This document shows positions 43,655 through 54,251 of a DNA stretch of 64,000 nt, piece by piece; within the stretch, counting starts at the first letter, position 1, and each line of letters starts with the position of its first letter. Source of the stretch: Sycobia sp. Sy_11 (lineage: Eukaryota > Arthropoda > Insecta > Hymenoptera > Epichrysomallidae); the NCBI GenBank assembly GCA_018907035.1, contig JACCIC010000188.1, positions 709,501 through 773,500 on the forward strand, read 5' to 3'. The position numbers and the translations under genes are program-made. The notes under the pieces are model-generated. The model saw only the letters and a list, made by a program, of their open reading frames with translations, was not told the DNA's origin and made no database searches.

Positions 43655-44265
43655 ATACATAACTTCGAGGTTGTTGGTAAAGAGAATCCTACTTTGCCAT
43701 CATTTCTTCTGTTCAAACTAAAGAAACATAGTCTATGTCATTTTTGAACGTATAAAAATAAATACATAATTTATCGTCACAAATTATATTCAGTATGATT
43801 TGGCATACAAACAATTTTTTTTATTTTTTTTTATGTTATTTAACATTGCTCTATTTATGCTTCCATATATCGGTGCTAATCAGCGACGGAGGTCTACGAT
43901 ATGTTTGTAAACAAAGCACATGTAAATTATTACAGCGGTGCTTGTGTCAATCGGCCGAGACCGGGATTTGAACTCGGATCACCAAGTTACTCGTCCTTCG
44001 CTCTAGCGATTGAGCCATCGTTCGCCTCGTTGTACAAACATTTTATAAGAGAAGGCGGAGAAAGAAAGAGTGAACCTAATTTATTAATGAAAGTAAAATT
44101 ATATGTAATAAAAAAAAACATAGCCTATGTCGTTCTGAAATAAATATAGAATGTATATGTTAAATTTCAGAGCAATCGATTCAGTAGTTTTTTGGTTCAT
44201 TGTGTACAAACAAAAACACGCTTTGTCTTTATAAATTCGTATGATGTATGATATGATATAATATT
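43655..44265 (-). mobile_element. Helitron-like element 5'-half fragment, with nested SINE
   Basis: On the minus strand it starts near 44265 ('cgaatttataaagacaaagc') and shares 'ctactgaatcgattgctctg', 'attaataaattaggttcac' and 'tgccaaatcatactgaat' with the 14175-15865 and 31150-32760 copies. The array and 3' end are absent. A SINE of about 215 bp interrupts it at 43818-44033. Confidence 0.75.
43818..44033 (-). mobile_element. tRNA-derived SINE
   Basis: On the minus strand the head resembles a tRNA gene: an A-box-like TGGCTCAATCGCTAGAGCG (44017-43999) and a B-box GAGTTCAAATCCC (43975-43963), at tRNA-like spacing. A body of about 100 bp with no coding follows, then an A-rich tail ('aataacataaaaaaaaataa') near 43845-43815. 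A direct repeat 'acaaaca..ttt' occurs on both sides (43807-43817 and 44034-44044), and the uninterrupted Helitron copies read straight through this point, which defines the insertion. It would be transcribed by RNA polymerase III and mobilised by a LINE. Confidence 0.85.
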
Positions 44266-44357
44266 AAGTATGATCCGATATCTACATTACAGCTGATGTA
44301 TTTTGATTGATTTTCCTTCTTCCAAATAATTATATTTTTCATCATATTTTTAACGTT

Positions 44358-44360
<3 letters not shown>

Positions 44361-44428
<68 letters not shown>
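44361..44428. repeat. (CA)n microsatellite
   Basis: Pure CA repeat. It stands at the same place relative to the Helitron 5' end as the CA repeat at 15950-16075, as does the flanking 'attaaataaaaatttaaata'. Confidence 0.95.
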
Positions 44429-44430
<2 letters not shown>

Positions 44431-44625
44431 TATTAAATAAAAATTTAAATACAGAATTTTAAAGAACACTGTATTTAATGATATTATCACATAATTATTT
44501 TTTCAAGTGACGATTTTATATAAAAAAGTAATAGATATTTATATTTTAAGGCTATAATTCGTGTTATCATTATCTAATTTGTAAGTATTTAATGTACAAA
44601 TTCTAGTCTGAAAGAATATTATATT

Positions 44626-44631
<6 letters not shown>

Positions 44632-44692
<61 letters not shown>
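44632..44692. repeat. (TA)n microsatellite
   Basis: Pure TA repeat. Confidence 0.95.
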
Positions 44693-44694
<2 letters not shown>

Positions 44695-44934
44695 CATAAT
44701 CTTGCATTTAATGTATATTATTATTAATTACAGGTTTATTTATATGCAATAATTTATTTAATTAATTTATTTACTTATGCATTATACAGTTTTATTCCTA
44801 CATAAAAATTATAATGCAATAAATTACTAAAGAGTAATTGAATTTATGAGGAGTGTTCTTTATATTCTGTATTTTTATTTTGAATATATATTCATTTATA
44901 TACGTGCAAAAATAATATAATTTATAATATTAAC

Positions 44935-45137
44935 CATTAAAAGTTCGTAAAATGCATGGCCATACAGCAACAATTGATACATGCAATGAGTCAGCGTGTT
45001 TTGCTGGTAGGTTTGGCTTGTAATTTAGTGGAAAATTGAATTATACCTGGCCATTAATACTTTCAATTGCCAACCACAAAGCGTGCTAAGCGTTGTCGGT
45101 AATACCAGACGCAAGAGCGAATAGTTATAAAATATGC

Positions 45138-45209
<72 letters not shown>

Positions 45210-45460
45210 GGTCGGCATATTACCGACATAAATTGAAATTTTTTTGCTTGTTATAAGCAATTTGTGCTTGTGTATTGCGGGTAATAATGTTGTTGCTTGG
45301 TAATACCCTTGTGCAATTAGAACGTAAATGGAGAGCAAATAATGCACAGGCGCAAACACTTGGCACACGATGTTGTCTGGATTTCTTATACAGTAGGGTC
45401 TGCAATCCTTCTCTGTACCCTCCATAATGCCGAGAATAATACTACGTAACAGACGCATTC
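44935..45460 (-). repeat. Dispersed noncoding repeat family S, copy 4
   Basis: Inverted relative of 13780-14140, 29345-29720 and 27715-27925: 'ggtcggcatattaccgac', 'tgtgcttgtgtattgcgggt' and 'gcgtgctaagcgtt'. A GT microsatellite (45139-45207) sits in its middle. Confidence 0.6.
45139..45207. repeat. (GT)n microsatellite
   Basis: Pure GT repeat. Confidence 0.96.
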
Positions 45461-45639
45461 AAGAATAAAAGGAATAGATTTTTTTATCAACAAAAGCAGG
45501 AAATACTGCAAGAGTGAAAACATTTAACCAAATGCTCGAATATGTATATTAACATTTGTATTAAACATTTCATTTGTTTAAATTCCTTATTATACACGAA
45601 GATTTTTTGCGTGTATATGTGCGTACATGCGCGCTCGTG

Positions 45640-46000
45640 TATGTGTATGTATTCATATATGTAAAACTATATTCTTCAAATATAAATTTTATTTCAATAA
45701 TAAAAAAATGCATTGGAAAAGTAATTAGGAAGACGTATTTTTCCAATTTATGAACACAAAATATGTATTAAGAATATAACATTTTCCGATAACAAATTAA
45801 TGTATTAAAACAATTATTTCTGAATAAATTTTTGTCCAATTTATGGATAGAAAATGAATTCAATATAAAATTTATTAATATACTACCGACATTTATTAAG
45901 TCATCGATGAAAATAAAATGAACAGATTTTTAAATATTAATTCAAATAAATATTCAGAAATAATTTTCAAATATTAATTTACTATATGTATAAACTTACG

Positions 46001-46051
<51 letters not shown>

Positions 46052-46052
46052 G

Positions 46053-46102
<50 letters not shown>

Positions 46103-46260
46103 ATTTCTAGTTCGATAATAATAAATATTATTAAATTAATTGAAAGAATTTGTTTTTTAAAATTACTTTTTAACATTAGGCATAAATATCATATTAGATT
46201 AAAGTAAATTATATTTCTAATTGTTTCTTATATAAAAAATCGATTAAAACGTAAACCAAA
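45640..46260 (+). repeat. Long direct repeat, copy 1
   Basis: Shares with 47975-48540 'atatgtaaaactatattctt', 'gacgtatttttccaattta', 'ctaccgacatttatta' and 'catcgatgaaaataaaatga' in the same order. A CA/CG/TA compound repeat here (46002-46098) stands where the other copy has TA only. Confidence 0.85.
46002..46098. repeat. (CA)n-(CG)n-(TA)n compound microsatellite
   Basis: CA to about 46036, then a CG run to about 46052, then TA. Confidence 0.95.
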
Positions 46261-46320
46261 GACCTTTTTAACAAACAAAAATATTAATAACGCAACAGCA
46301 ATGTAAGTAAAAAAACTTAC

Positions 46321-46380
46321 CTTAAGGCTGTCTTCATGCACGAAAATAGTATCTTCGCCTGCTTTGGTCGACATTGTCAT
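46321..46380 (-). CDS. Candidate first coding exon of a host gene
   Basis: On the minus strand an ATG at 46380 (or, better placed, ACAATGTCG at 46374) opens a frame reading 'MSTKAGEDTIFVHEDSLK'. It ends exactly at a strong splice donor, AAG|GTAAGT (46323-46321 | 46320-46315). An in-frame stop lies upstream (TAG near 46420). Codon choice and base composition are unlike the AT-rich surroundings. It would be a 54-60 nt first coding exon with a long first intron to the left. I do not recognise the protein and could not find a second exon in the window, so the call rests on donor, start context and composition. Confidence 0.4.
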
Positions 46381-46580
46381 ATCAATTTCTTTATCATAAA
46401 AAAAGTAAAATTTATAGTAACTACTAAACCAATGAATAAAAAGTATCTTCGAAATGAATTAACACCATTGGTTCGCACTTTAGAATATTAATTTTCCACA
46501 CGTAGTCAGTTTTAATATACTTCTCTATTATTCTTTTGTACTCTTTATGTGTTCTTTCCCCCTCTCACACTCGCGCCCTC

Positions 46581-46616
46581 TCACTCACTCACTCACTCAC
46601 TCACTCACTCACTCAC

Positions 46617-46698
<82 letters not shown>
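46581..46698. repeat. (ACTC)n-(TC)n-(TA)n compound microsatellite
   Basis: ACTC units 46581-46620, TC 46621-46646, TA 46647-46698. It lies about 200 bp upstream of the candidate first exon. Confidence 0.96.
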
Positions 46699-46700
<2 letters not shown>

Positions 46701-46739
46701 GTGTGCGTGCGTGTGTGCGCGTGTGTGTAGGTATATTTA

Positions 46740-47258
46740 AAACTTCCTATATGTGTATCTATATCTCTATCTATCACTATCAATCCTGTTAACTATCTAG
46801 AGATATTAGATGCAATATACGATGTAAATAACTAATTCTCAATATTATTATGTAATTCTTGAATATTATTTTGAAAATTTTTCTTCACACACTTTAACTT
46901 ACACATTAGCCAATCTGCATATATGCCAATCGATATATAGCTTGTTCCAAAACGTGACTTCAGCGCATTTGTGTGCTGCGAACACGTGCTTACAGTGTAG
47001 CGCATATACGTTGCGTGGGTGTTAGTATATCCTTACCGCTGACTCATCAGCATTTGCTTTTCTTGCTAATTGCTATACGTATGCGCTGGTTTGCAGTTCA
47101 ACTAGCACTATTTCAGTGATATATGTTTGTTCTTCAGGTGTTTACCAATACTAAATAAAAAGAACGTTTGATAACCACTTCTAATTTTCTATTCTGGTCA
47201 AAAAGAAATCAACTTTATCTCAAATGCCCACAAGTTTACGGCGAAGAATGAAAATCGC

Positions 47259-47260
<2 letters not shown>
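46740..47260. other. Noncoding stretch upstream of candidate exon
   Basis: Moderately AT-rich. A GC-richer part near 46950-47060 could be promoter-proximal to the minus-strand exon candidates, but no TATA or initiator arrangement is convincing. Confidence 0.3.

Positions 47261-47262
<2 letters not shown>

Positions 47263-47332
<70 letters not shown>
47263..47332. repeat. (TA)n microsatellite
   Basis: Pure TA repeat, 70 bp. Confidence 0.97.
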
Positions 47333-47334
<2 letters not shown>

Positions 47335-47353
47335 AAAATATTAAAAAGTTAAC

Positions 47354-47411
47354 CTCGCTGCCGACAGCTGGTATAGCGGTTCTTGCCAGTATCTCCACCA
47401 TTCGCCGCCAT
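47354..47411 (-). CDS. Second candidate 5' exon (minus strand)
   Basis: GACAATGGCGGCG, a good start context, opens 'MAANGGDTGKNRYTSCRQR' on the minus strand from 47411. The frame can end at a donor-like GAG|GTTAAC at 47354|47353, and it stops two codons later if unspliced. The GC-rich codons stand out from the AT-rich surroundings. It lies about 1 kb upstream of the 46321-46380 candidate on the same strand and could be an alternative first exon. The weak donor keeps confidence low. Confidence 0.22.
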
Positions 47412-47974
47412 TGTCTTTATTGTAAGACCACTCAATAGAGGCTTACATTAATTATTTCACTGTCGCTAATCCACTATAATGCCGTTAAGGAATCATAATC
47501 ACCATGATTTATTGCAAATTGTTACAAAGTTTACCCATATTTTCCTATCTACATGCTCATTCTTCTCTGTCCACACGCTTTGATTTTTGCTTCTATTTTA
47601 CATTTATAACTTTTATGCTTTCATTCCAATTTGTATCTTTGATGTAGAAATTAGAATTATATTTTCAATTTGAATTGTAAAAAGAAGTTGTTAAAATAAA
47701 ATGTTTGTTTCAAAAGTAAAATATAAAAAACTTACTATATATCAAAAATTTAATATAGAAAGATTTCTTTTAATAATACTATATTAATTTAAAATAGGAA
47801 ATATAGTATCATATTTCAAAATCGGAAACATATAAGAGTTCAATCAAATAAGAAAAAAAATTCATTTGTATATTTTTCAGTTACTATATATGTTATAACT
47901 GGAAAAGACACAATTTTTTTTTTCTTTTAAAGTATTTGATATTTCATGCAAGTTGCGCGCGCATGTTATGTGTG

Positions 47975-48293
47975 TGCATGCATATATGTAAAACTATATT
48001 CTTCAAATATAACATTTATTTTCAATAATAGAAAAATACATTGGAAATGTAATTAGAAAGACGTATTTTTCCAATTTAGGAACACAAAAAATGTATTAAG
48101 AATATAATATTTCCTGATAATAAATTAATGTGTTACAAAAATTATTTCTGAATAAATTTTGTCCAATTTATTCAATATAAAATTTATGAATGTACTACCG
48201 ACATTTATTAGGTCATCGATGAAAATAAAATGAACAGATTTTGATATATTAATTCAAATAAATATTGAGAAATAATTTTCGAATATTAATGTA

Positions 48294-48359
<66 letters not shown>

Positions 48360-48540
48360 AATAATAGATAATATATTGTTAATAATATATATATTCGCTA
48401 ATAATAGATATTTTTAAATTAATTGAAAGAAAGAATTTGTTTTTTAAAATTAATTTTTTAACATTAGGCATAAATATCATAATACAATAAAGTAAATTAT
48501 GGTTTTAATTGTTTCTTATGTAAAAAAATCGATTAATAAG
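47975..48540 (+). repeat. Long direct repeat, copy 2
   Basis: Mate of 45640-46260, offset about 2.3 kb. Differences include a missing 15-20 bp near 48170 and a different microsatellite (TA 48296-48355). Confidence 0.85.
48296..48355. repeat. (TA)n microsatellite
   Basis: Pure TA repeat. Confidence 0.96.
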
Positions 48541-48549
48541 ATATTCCAT

Positions 48550-49310
48550 AACAAGTTGGAACCCAGACAAGTTCAAAAACATAAATAAATTTATGACTCT
48601 CATAAAACTTTTGTATTGTACTTCAAAAATTTAATAGAAATAATTTGTTTTCATTTGATCTATTCATAATTATTATAATATATAGATTTTATACGAAGAT
48701 TCGTTAATTACTTTGTGAAAGTTTAAATAAACAGTTATTATGAGATATATAGAATAAAACTTGGCTCATTTCGCAATCTAAGAGTTTTATATTTACTTAA
48801 TAACATCTTTGAATTAAAATATTAAATTTTTTATACAAATTAAGTACTATCAAGAAAAAAGATCATACAGGATCATATACAAATTATGTATAAACTAATG
48901 AATATAGATGTTGATATACAAGATCTTATTTACCGTTATATTAATTCTTGAACTTACATTTCGAAAATTCATTTCATGTATGAATCCCATATATATTTAT
49001 TTATGATCATATGTCAATAAATGTCCAAATATACATGACCAAATAAATACATACTTTTGCACAAACATTATAAAATGTATAACAATATTGGTCTCAAAGT
49101 TTGATTATATATAGAAGATCATATCTGGTGTTTTACTAACGGTATATGAACTAATTTAATAATTTTTTATAATGTTTCATATAAATTCATATCTGAATAT
49201 ATATATGATAATTTTTACATAGAGCACTTTTAATGATTGTTTTTATATCTATTAGAATATTTTTCTATAAATATTAAATGATATTAAAACTCATACAATA
49301 AATTAAAATT
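48550..49310. other. Noncoding stretch, nothing recognised
   Basis: Very AT-rich, no coding signal. Confidence 0.4.
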
Positions 49311-49329
49311 AAAAATTGTACTTATGTCA

Positions 49330-49965
49330 ACTGTTCTGAATTAAATCAATAATTATTTTTATTGGTCTTACAATCTTATAATATAATATATTAATTAAAC
49401 TAATGACAGTCAGACTGTCCTTGATTATAGTCAACTCTGAAGAATCTGAAATAGAACATATTACTATAATAAATTATATTAAAAATTAACAATAAAAATA
49501 AAATTAATAATAAAATAAAATAATAAAAACAATATTCTATGTTAATAAAGGGCTACCTGACTACCCCAACCACCTTAACTTTAAATTCATCTTTGGTATT
49601 CAAAGTTGGTAACTGCTACAGTTCATCCTTAGGTACTAAACTCATAAGTACAATTTAATCAGTTTAGTTCCTGAGGATAAACCATAGTGGTCTAAAACGT
49701 CGGATGTAAAGGTGAATTTAAATTTAAGATGGTGGGAGCAGTCAGGTTGTCCTTTAATAACATAGAATATTGTTTTTATTATTTTTATTTTATTTTATTA
49801 TTAATTTTATATTTATTATTTTATAATTTATTATAGTAATAAGTTATATTTCAGATTCGTTGAAGGTGGCTATAAACAATGACAGTCTGTCATTATTTTA
49901 GTTAAAATATATATCATAAAGACTGTAAAACCGATAAAAATATTAATTGATCTTATGCAATAAAA
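49330..49965. mobile_element. PLE reduced to two facing inverted repeats
   Basis: The left arm (49340-49645) and right arm (49655-49960) are inverted copies: 'tttttattggtcttaca' against 'gtaaaaccgataaaaata', 'aatgacagtcagactgtcc' against 'acaatgacagtctgtcatt', and 'tgttaataaagggctacctg' against 'caggttgtcctttaataaca'. They resemble the PLE arms at 9518-10650 and 16200-16500 in layout and in 'gacagtcagactgtccttg'. No coding sequence remains between them. Confidence 0.75.
49662..49710 (+). ncRNA. Degenerate hammerhead motif
   Basis: CTGAGGA (49671-49677, a permitted core with G at position 7), a short stem ACCA/TGGT and then AAAAC where GAAAC is expected. The conserved G12 is replaced, so it should be inactive. 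A more decayed inverted version is readable at about 49595-49640 on the minus strand. Confidence 0.5.
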
Positions 49966-50284
49966 TATGGTTGCGAAGACGTATAAAACTATATTTTTAA
50001 TTTAACTGTATAATCATTTCAATAAAATATTTTTTTATGTAAGATTGTAAATTTTTTCCTAATGATAAATCGGCAATCACTTATATCGGCCTATACGTAT
50101 TCTGTACATAAAATCTATCCGATCGTAATATTTTTACATTGTTTTTCTCAATATTCTTAAAAGTTAAAGCAATTGTTTTTTATTTCTGTATACATTTGTT
50201 CAATAGCAAAAAACAATAGAGATTGCTAATTGAGACCTCATGTAATCGATTGGTTTCAAGAATGGCGCTGTTGCTTGCTGCGGT

Positions 50285-50385
50285 AGAACTATGGAAGGTA
50301 GAAAAAGAGATAATAAGGAGAAATTTCCGATGCCATAGAAGAAAGACTCGACAATTTTCGAGCGCCGGGAACGTGCGCCCACCAT
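50285..50385 (+). repeat. Dispersed repeat family R, copy 3
   Basis: 'agagataataaggagaaatt', 'ccgatgccata', 'attttcgagcgccgg' and 'gtgcgc' match 61315-61405. The region just before it ('catgtaatcgattgg') also resembles 61293-61308 in inverted sense. Confidence 0.7.
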
Positions 50386-50734
50386 AATGCCAAATTATTG
50401 TAAATTATTTATATAATAACATTCATTACATTTTTATATAATAAGTTTTATTTCCGAATCAAACAAATATTTATTTAAAGTAAATTAAATTCATTAAAAT
50501 TAATTCAATAGTTATTTCTCAGCTTTATATACCTAAGAAAAATACATTTAAAAAAACATTATCTAGATGTGGGAAATCACGTATTAAAACCAAAACGATA
50601 TATAAATTGTTATAATATAAGTATATATTTTATATAAATTCATATACTATTCATTGGAATCCATAAATTAATTTCATAATGTATAACTATAAGAGATCTA
50701 AAATTGATATTTAAGATTTTTATAATTGTCTATA

Positions 50735-50830
50735 GCGTACTGCGATAGCTCAATTAATAAGATGTTAGCACGCGAATCCAAAGGTCTGCGGATAAAATAC
50801 AAGTTAGATAGAAGTTTTGAAATAAATGTA
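50735..50830 (+). mobile_element. Possible tRNA-derived SINE remnant
   Basis: 'gatagctcaattaataaga' resembles a tRNA A box. About 30 bp later 'ggtctgcggataaaatacaa' resembles a decayed B box with the 'GCACGCGAATCCAAAGG' anticodon-arm-like stretch between them. It ends in a TA microsatellite. There is no target duplication that I can define. Confidence 0.4.
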
Positions 50831-50837
50831 ATAACAG

Positions 50838-50840
<3 letters not shown>

Positions 50841-50888
<48 letters not shown>
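50841..50888. repeat. (TA)n microsatellite
   Basis: Pure TA repeat. Confidence 0.96.
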
Positions 50889-50889
<1 letters not shown>

Positions 50890-51098
50890 TGGGAATAAAG
50901 TGATTATTCTAATCATTTTCAATTTACTGATTTTTTTAGATTTACTCGAGAAAACTCCTCAACCTATTGTAACTCTTACGTGTGAAATATGCTAGAGTGA
51001 TTAACTTTTTTCTTAACTCCTGGGCTGGATATTCATTCCTTAAATATTGTATTGATATTTCTTTGTTCTTTTTTTTTTTTTAATTAAATATATTTTTT

Positions 51099-51100
<2 letters not shown>

Positions 51101-51141
<41 letters not shown>
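51101..51141. repeat. (TA)n microsatellite
   Basis: Pure TA repeat. Confidence 0.95.
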
Positions 51142-51142
<1 letters not shown>

Positions 51143-51690
51143 AAATGGTGCGCGTGTCTGCCTCGAACACGAGGACGGCGCGCACGGCTATTGCAAAAGA
51201 TGTACTCGGCTGGGCTTAGCCCCGAATTATTTCGGCGAGGGAGAGGGGCGGTTCGCGAGGGGCGAAGAATCGCCTGCGGATTTGCGCGAAAGATAGGGAG
51301 ACTAAATAAGTATAGGAAATAATAAAATAATAAAACAGAATAATTAAAATTCGCGTGGCTTTGATAGATAGCCGATGTACAACGCTTATACGCGACGGCG
51401 CGCGATCAGTTAGGGAAGAGAGAGAGAGAGAGAGAGAGAGAAGAACGGGCTCCGTGGAGAGAAGAACGGCAACGGTGTCCGTGCAAAGGGTACGTGGGTG
51501 ACACGCACGTAAGTGGCACAAACACGCGCGTACTGCACAGTTCACTCCGCGAAGACGAGATACGTATCGCGGGGGAATAGCAATAGCAAGATGCGTATTC
51601 CCAAAATAACCACAAAGCCCGAACGTGCTTGTCTTTCGAAGCTTGTTTCCTAACTAAACTTAAAATTCGCGCGTGCGACCGTCTCTCCCC
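51142..51690. other. GC-rich, CpG-containing island
   Basis: About 550 bp with many CG dinucleotides ('gacggcgcgcacggc', 'cgcgaaagatag', 'acgcgacggcgcgcgatc'), strikingly unlike the flanks. No reading frame matches a known family. It could be a promoter region or an LTR/UTR of an unidentified element. Confidence 0.35.
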
Positions 51691-51697
51691 ACTTCCT

Positions 51698-51699
<2 letters not shown>

Positions 51700-51752
<53 letters not shown>
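51700..51752. repeat. (TC)n microsatellite
   Basis: Pure TC repeat. Confidence 0.96.
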
Positions 51753-51756
<4 letters not shown>

Positions 51757-51845
51757 TACCTCTCCGCCGGTGTAGTAGTGCGTCGGCCTGGAACAAATAT
51801 AATCTTTACATTGAAAATATATATACATATTTACAGGGCTACGAC

Positions 51846-51848
<3 letters not shown>

Positions 51849-51886
<38 letters not shown>
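51849..51886. repeat. (GA)n microsatellite
   Basis: Pure GA repeat. Confidence 0.95.
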
Positions 51887-51887
<1 letters not shown>

Positions 51888-51934
51888 ATAGGGACGTGGG
51901 AAAACAAGCGTACGCGGCGCTTGCGTTCCCCGTC

Positions 51935-52093
<159 letters not shown>

Positions 52094-52275
52094 TTCAAAT
52101 TATTTATCGATTCGTGTAGAAATTGAGAAATCTATAGGGACGGAGGTATCAATTTCTACTGAAGATAAATCAATACAATTAAATAAGGCCCAGGACATCA
52201 CGTTAGGATTGTCAGATAAGGCAACTTCTTTTTAATTTCTCGAAAATTTGAAGAAATATTTGTTGGATTAAAATA

Positions 52276-52371
52276 AATATACGCTAACGTTCCCACCCCC
52301 CTCGAAATAGCTTACGCGGTATTATTCCAGGGTAATTTAAAAGGGGAGGAATTATATTCGGAATTGGACGG
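52276..52371 (-). repeat. Gypsy-3 left terminal repeat (3' LTR segment)
   Basis: About 85 percent identical by eye to 60046-60141. Beyond 52371 the two diverge completely. Confidence 0.65.
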
Positions 52372-52379
52372 CGGATCGG

Positions 52380-53105
52380 GAAAATAATTTTAACTACACA
52401 ATATATTTTGTTTTCCCAAATATAAAAATAAATTTATTCAATAAAATTTACTCCAAACTGTCACGGTTCTGTAACAAAAAATAAAACAAAATAATTACTT
52501 TATAAACTAGATTTATAAACTCTTAATAATATAATTTATTAAACCGCACGCTAGTTTCCGTGAAATTTAATTAATTCCGCGCTAGTTTCCGCACAGATAC
52601 CCCGTGTTATTTTCCACGCCGCGAATTTAACCGTAACAGGTAGACTTTATTCTAGGTAAAAGCTAAGGTAAGATTAACTCCGCTGGTCTTTTGAGGATCG
52701 CCTCGCAACAGAGATTAAGTTACTAATTTCGGTAGTGATAGTTTTGAAGGGATTGATCGAGCTCTGGACAAAAGTTAGCTCCGGGAGGAGTTCAAGTGAC
52801 ACGACTTAGGGTCAGGCGGTTCATTGGACGAACTGCCTGATTTTGCCTTTTGCAGGCCCTTTTATAATAAAATTATCGGGTATTATCATCGCCGCTCGTA
52901 AACATCAGACGAGCCGCCGATTTCTAATAATAATATTAATAAAAATAATAATATCGCTAATTGCAATAATAATATTAATAATAATATAATAATTATTAAT
53001 TAATTAATAATAATATTATGATTAATAATTAATATTAATTATAATTTTCGAAATAAGGCAGTCGATTATTGCATACAAACATCATTTAATACACGTACAA
53101 TAGTG
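52380..53105. other. Noncoding DNA with (TAA)n-type low complexity
   Basis: GC-moderate to 52920 with a repeated 'cgctagtttccg' (two copies near 52548 and 52580), then an ATA/TAA-rich stretch. Probably noncoding 3' part of gypsy-3 or an adjacent element. No reading frame. Confidence 0.35.

Positions 53106-53107
<2 letters not shown>

Positions 53108-53152
<45 letters not shown>
53108..53152. repeat. (CA)n microsatellite
   Basis: Pure CA repeat. Confidence 0.95.
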
Positions 53153-53154
<2 letters not shown>

Positions 53155-53199
53155 TCCGTGCAAATAATATTTTAATTAATTATCTAAATTAAATACAGC

Positions 53200-53890
53200 G
53201 GGTGAATTCGTTTTAGAACACCCGTTGTATATGCTGGAATGCGCGCGCCAGTATAAGGCTTGCGCGTTCGCAGTGTTTGCTGCTGGCGCGTGTCTCTTAA
53301 CGCGGCTCTCTCTCGCCGCGCGTAGTGTATCCCCTCTAACGTAGTTTTCGGATTAAGCTTAGCGGTAGAGAGAGAGAGAGAGACTATGTATTGCGTTCTC
53401 TCTCTACGGTTTGGTTTTCAGCGGTCACGTCGACTACCTTCTACAGTAGTCGTCGCGACCTTTGCCCGCTTTCGGTATGTTTACCGTGTTATAATCTATT
53501 AAATTAATTTGAGTCTTGTTATATTTTCGTGTACTATAATATTTTGATTTTACATTTATCTTATTATTTTTTTATATGTGTGACGGAAATAAATTATTAT
53601 AATTTAATGTGTTCGCGATATCTTTGTGTAATAAATTTAAGTATTGGTCGCAATGAATTTGCGCGGCTATGTTTTTGGCCGTCGCATCTCCCTTTTTTTC
53701 CGGGAGCGCGGAGCGTGTGTGTCTAGTGTAATAAAAAAAATACGCGTGTCTACATACATTTTTTTCTCTCGGAACATGTTACACTGCGAATATGTCCAGT
53801 CTCCGGATTAATCCGCACGTGGAACCGCCAGTTCCCTATCCACTGGCAATGCCGTACGGCCCCCAGACCGAAAAACAGAGTCGCGTCTTC
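53200..53890. other. GC-rich noncoding region 3' of gypsy-3 ORFs
   Basis: Contains 'gcgcgcgccagtataaggct', GA-rich stretches around 53370-53400 and 'tacagtagtcgtcgcg'. No recognised family. It may be a UTR or LTR of the element whose Pro-rich ORF lies at 53894-54251. Confidence 0.3.
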
Positions 53891-53893
53891 GTA

Positions 53894-54251
53894 TTAAATA
53901 AATGCCCGCCATGGACGCGTGTTATTCGATAGGGTCAAGCTGTACGGTTTATATTCTGGCGCAGGAACCGACGGCATCTCCAGGCGGTCTTCATCGCCGA
54001 TCGGTGGCAGCAATGGCGGTGCTGACCGAGGTGGGCCCGTCACATGAGCATTGGTGCGCAGCGCAGGCTGCTCGTTGCCCACTGGAGGGATGTCCGCTTG
54101 GTTGGTCCGCGGCGGTGGTGGTAAAGCCGCGGGGCGGCCGTGCTGGAGGTAGCACCAGGCGCGGACGCACAGATATGCGTAAGATATTGTTTAGTTCTTG
54201 CTCTGCGACGAGCAGGTCGCGCTGCGCCCGAGTCAATTGTTTACGGAACAT
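53894..54251 (-). pseudogene. Unidentified Pro-rich ORF, frameshifted
   Basis: The minus-strand start at 54251 gives 'MFRKQLTRAQRDLLVAEQEL', predicted helical and charged, then a Pro/Arg-rich stretch. The frame then appears to shift to one containing 'HVTGPPRSAPPLLPPIGDED' and ending 'NNTRPWRAFI' at 53894. The composition (charged helix followed by a Pro-rich tail) resembles retroelement Gag-like or accessory proteins, but I do not recognise a family. It lies downstream of the gypsy-3 ORFs on the same strand and is GC-rich compared with them. Confidence 0.35.

Noticed and set aside
43963..44033. Functional tRNA gene
   Set aside because: A and B boxes are present but acceptor-stem ends do not pair, and a body plus A-rich tail and target duplications show it is a SINE.
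43901..44143. 80-codon frame on the plus strand
   Set aside because: It runs antisense through the tRNA-derived SINE and into Helitron sequence.
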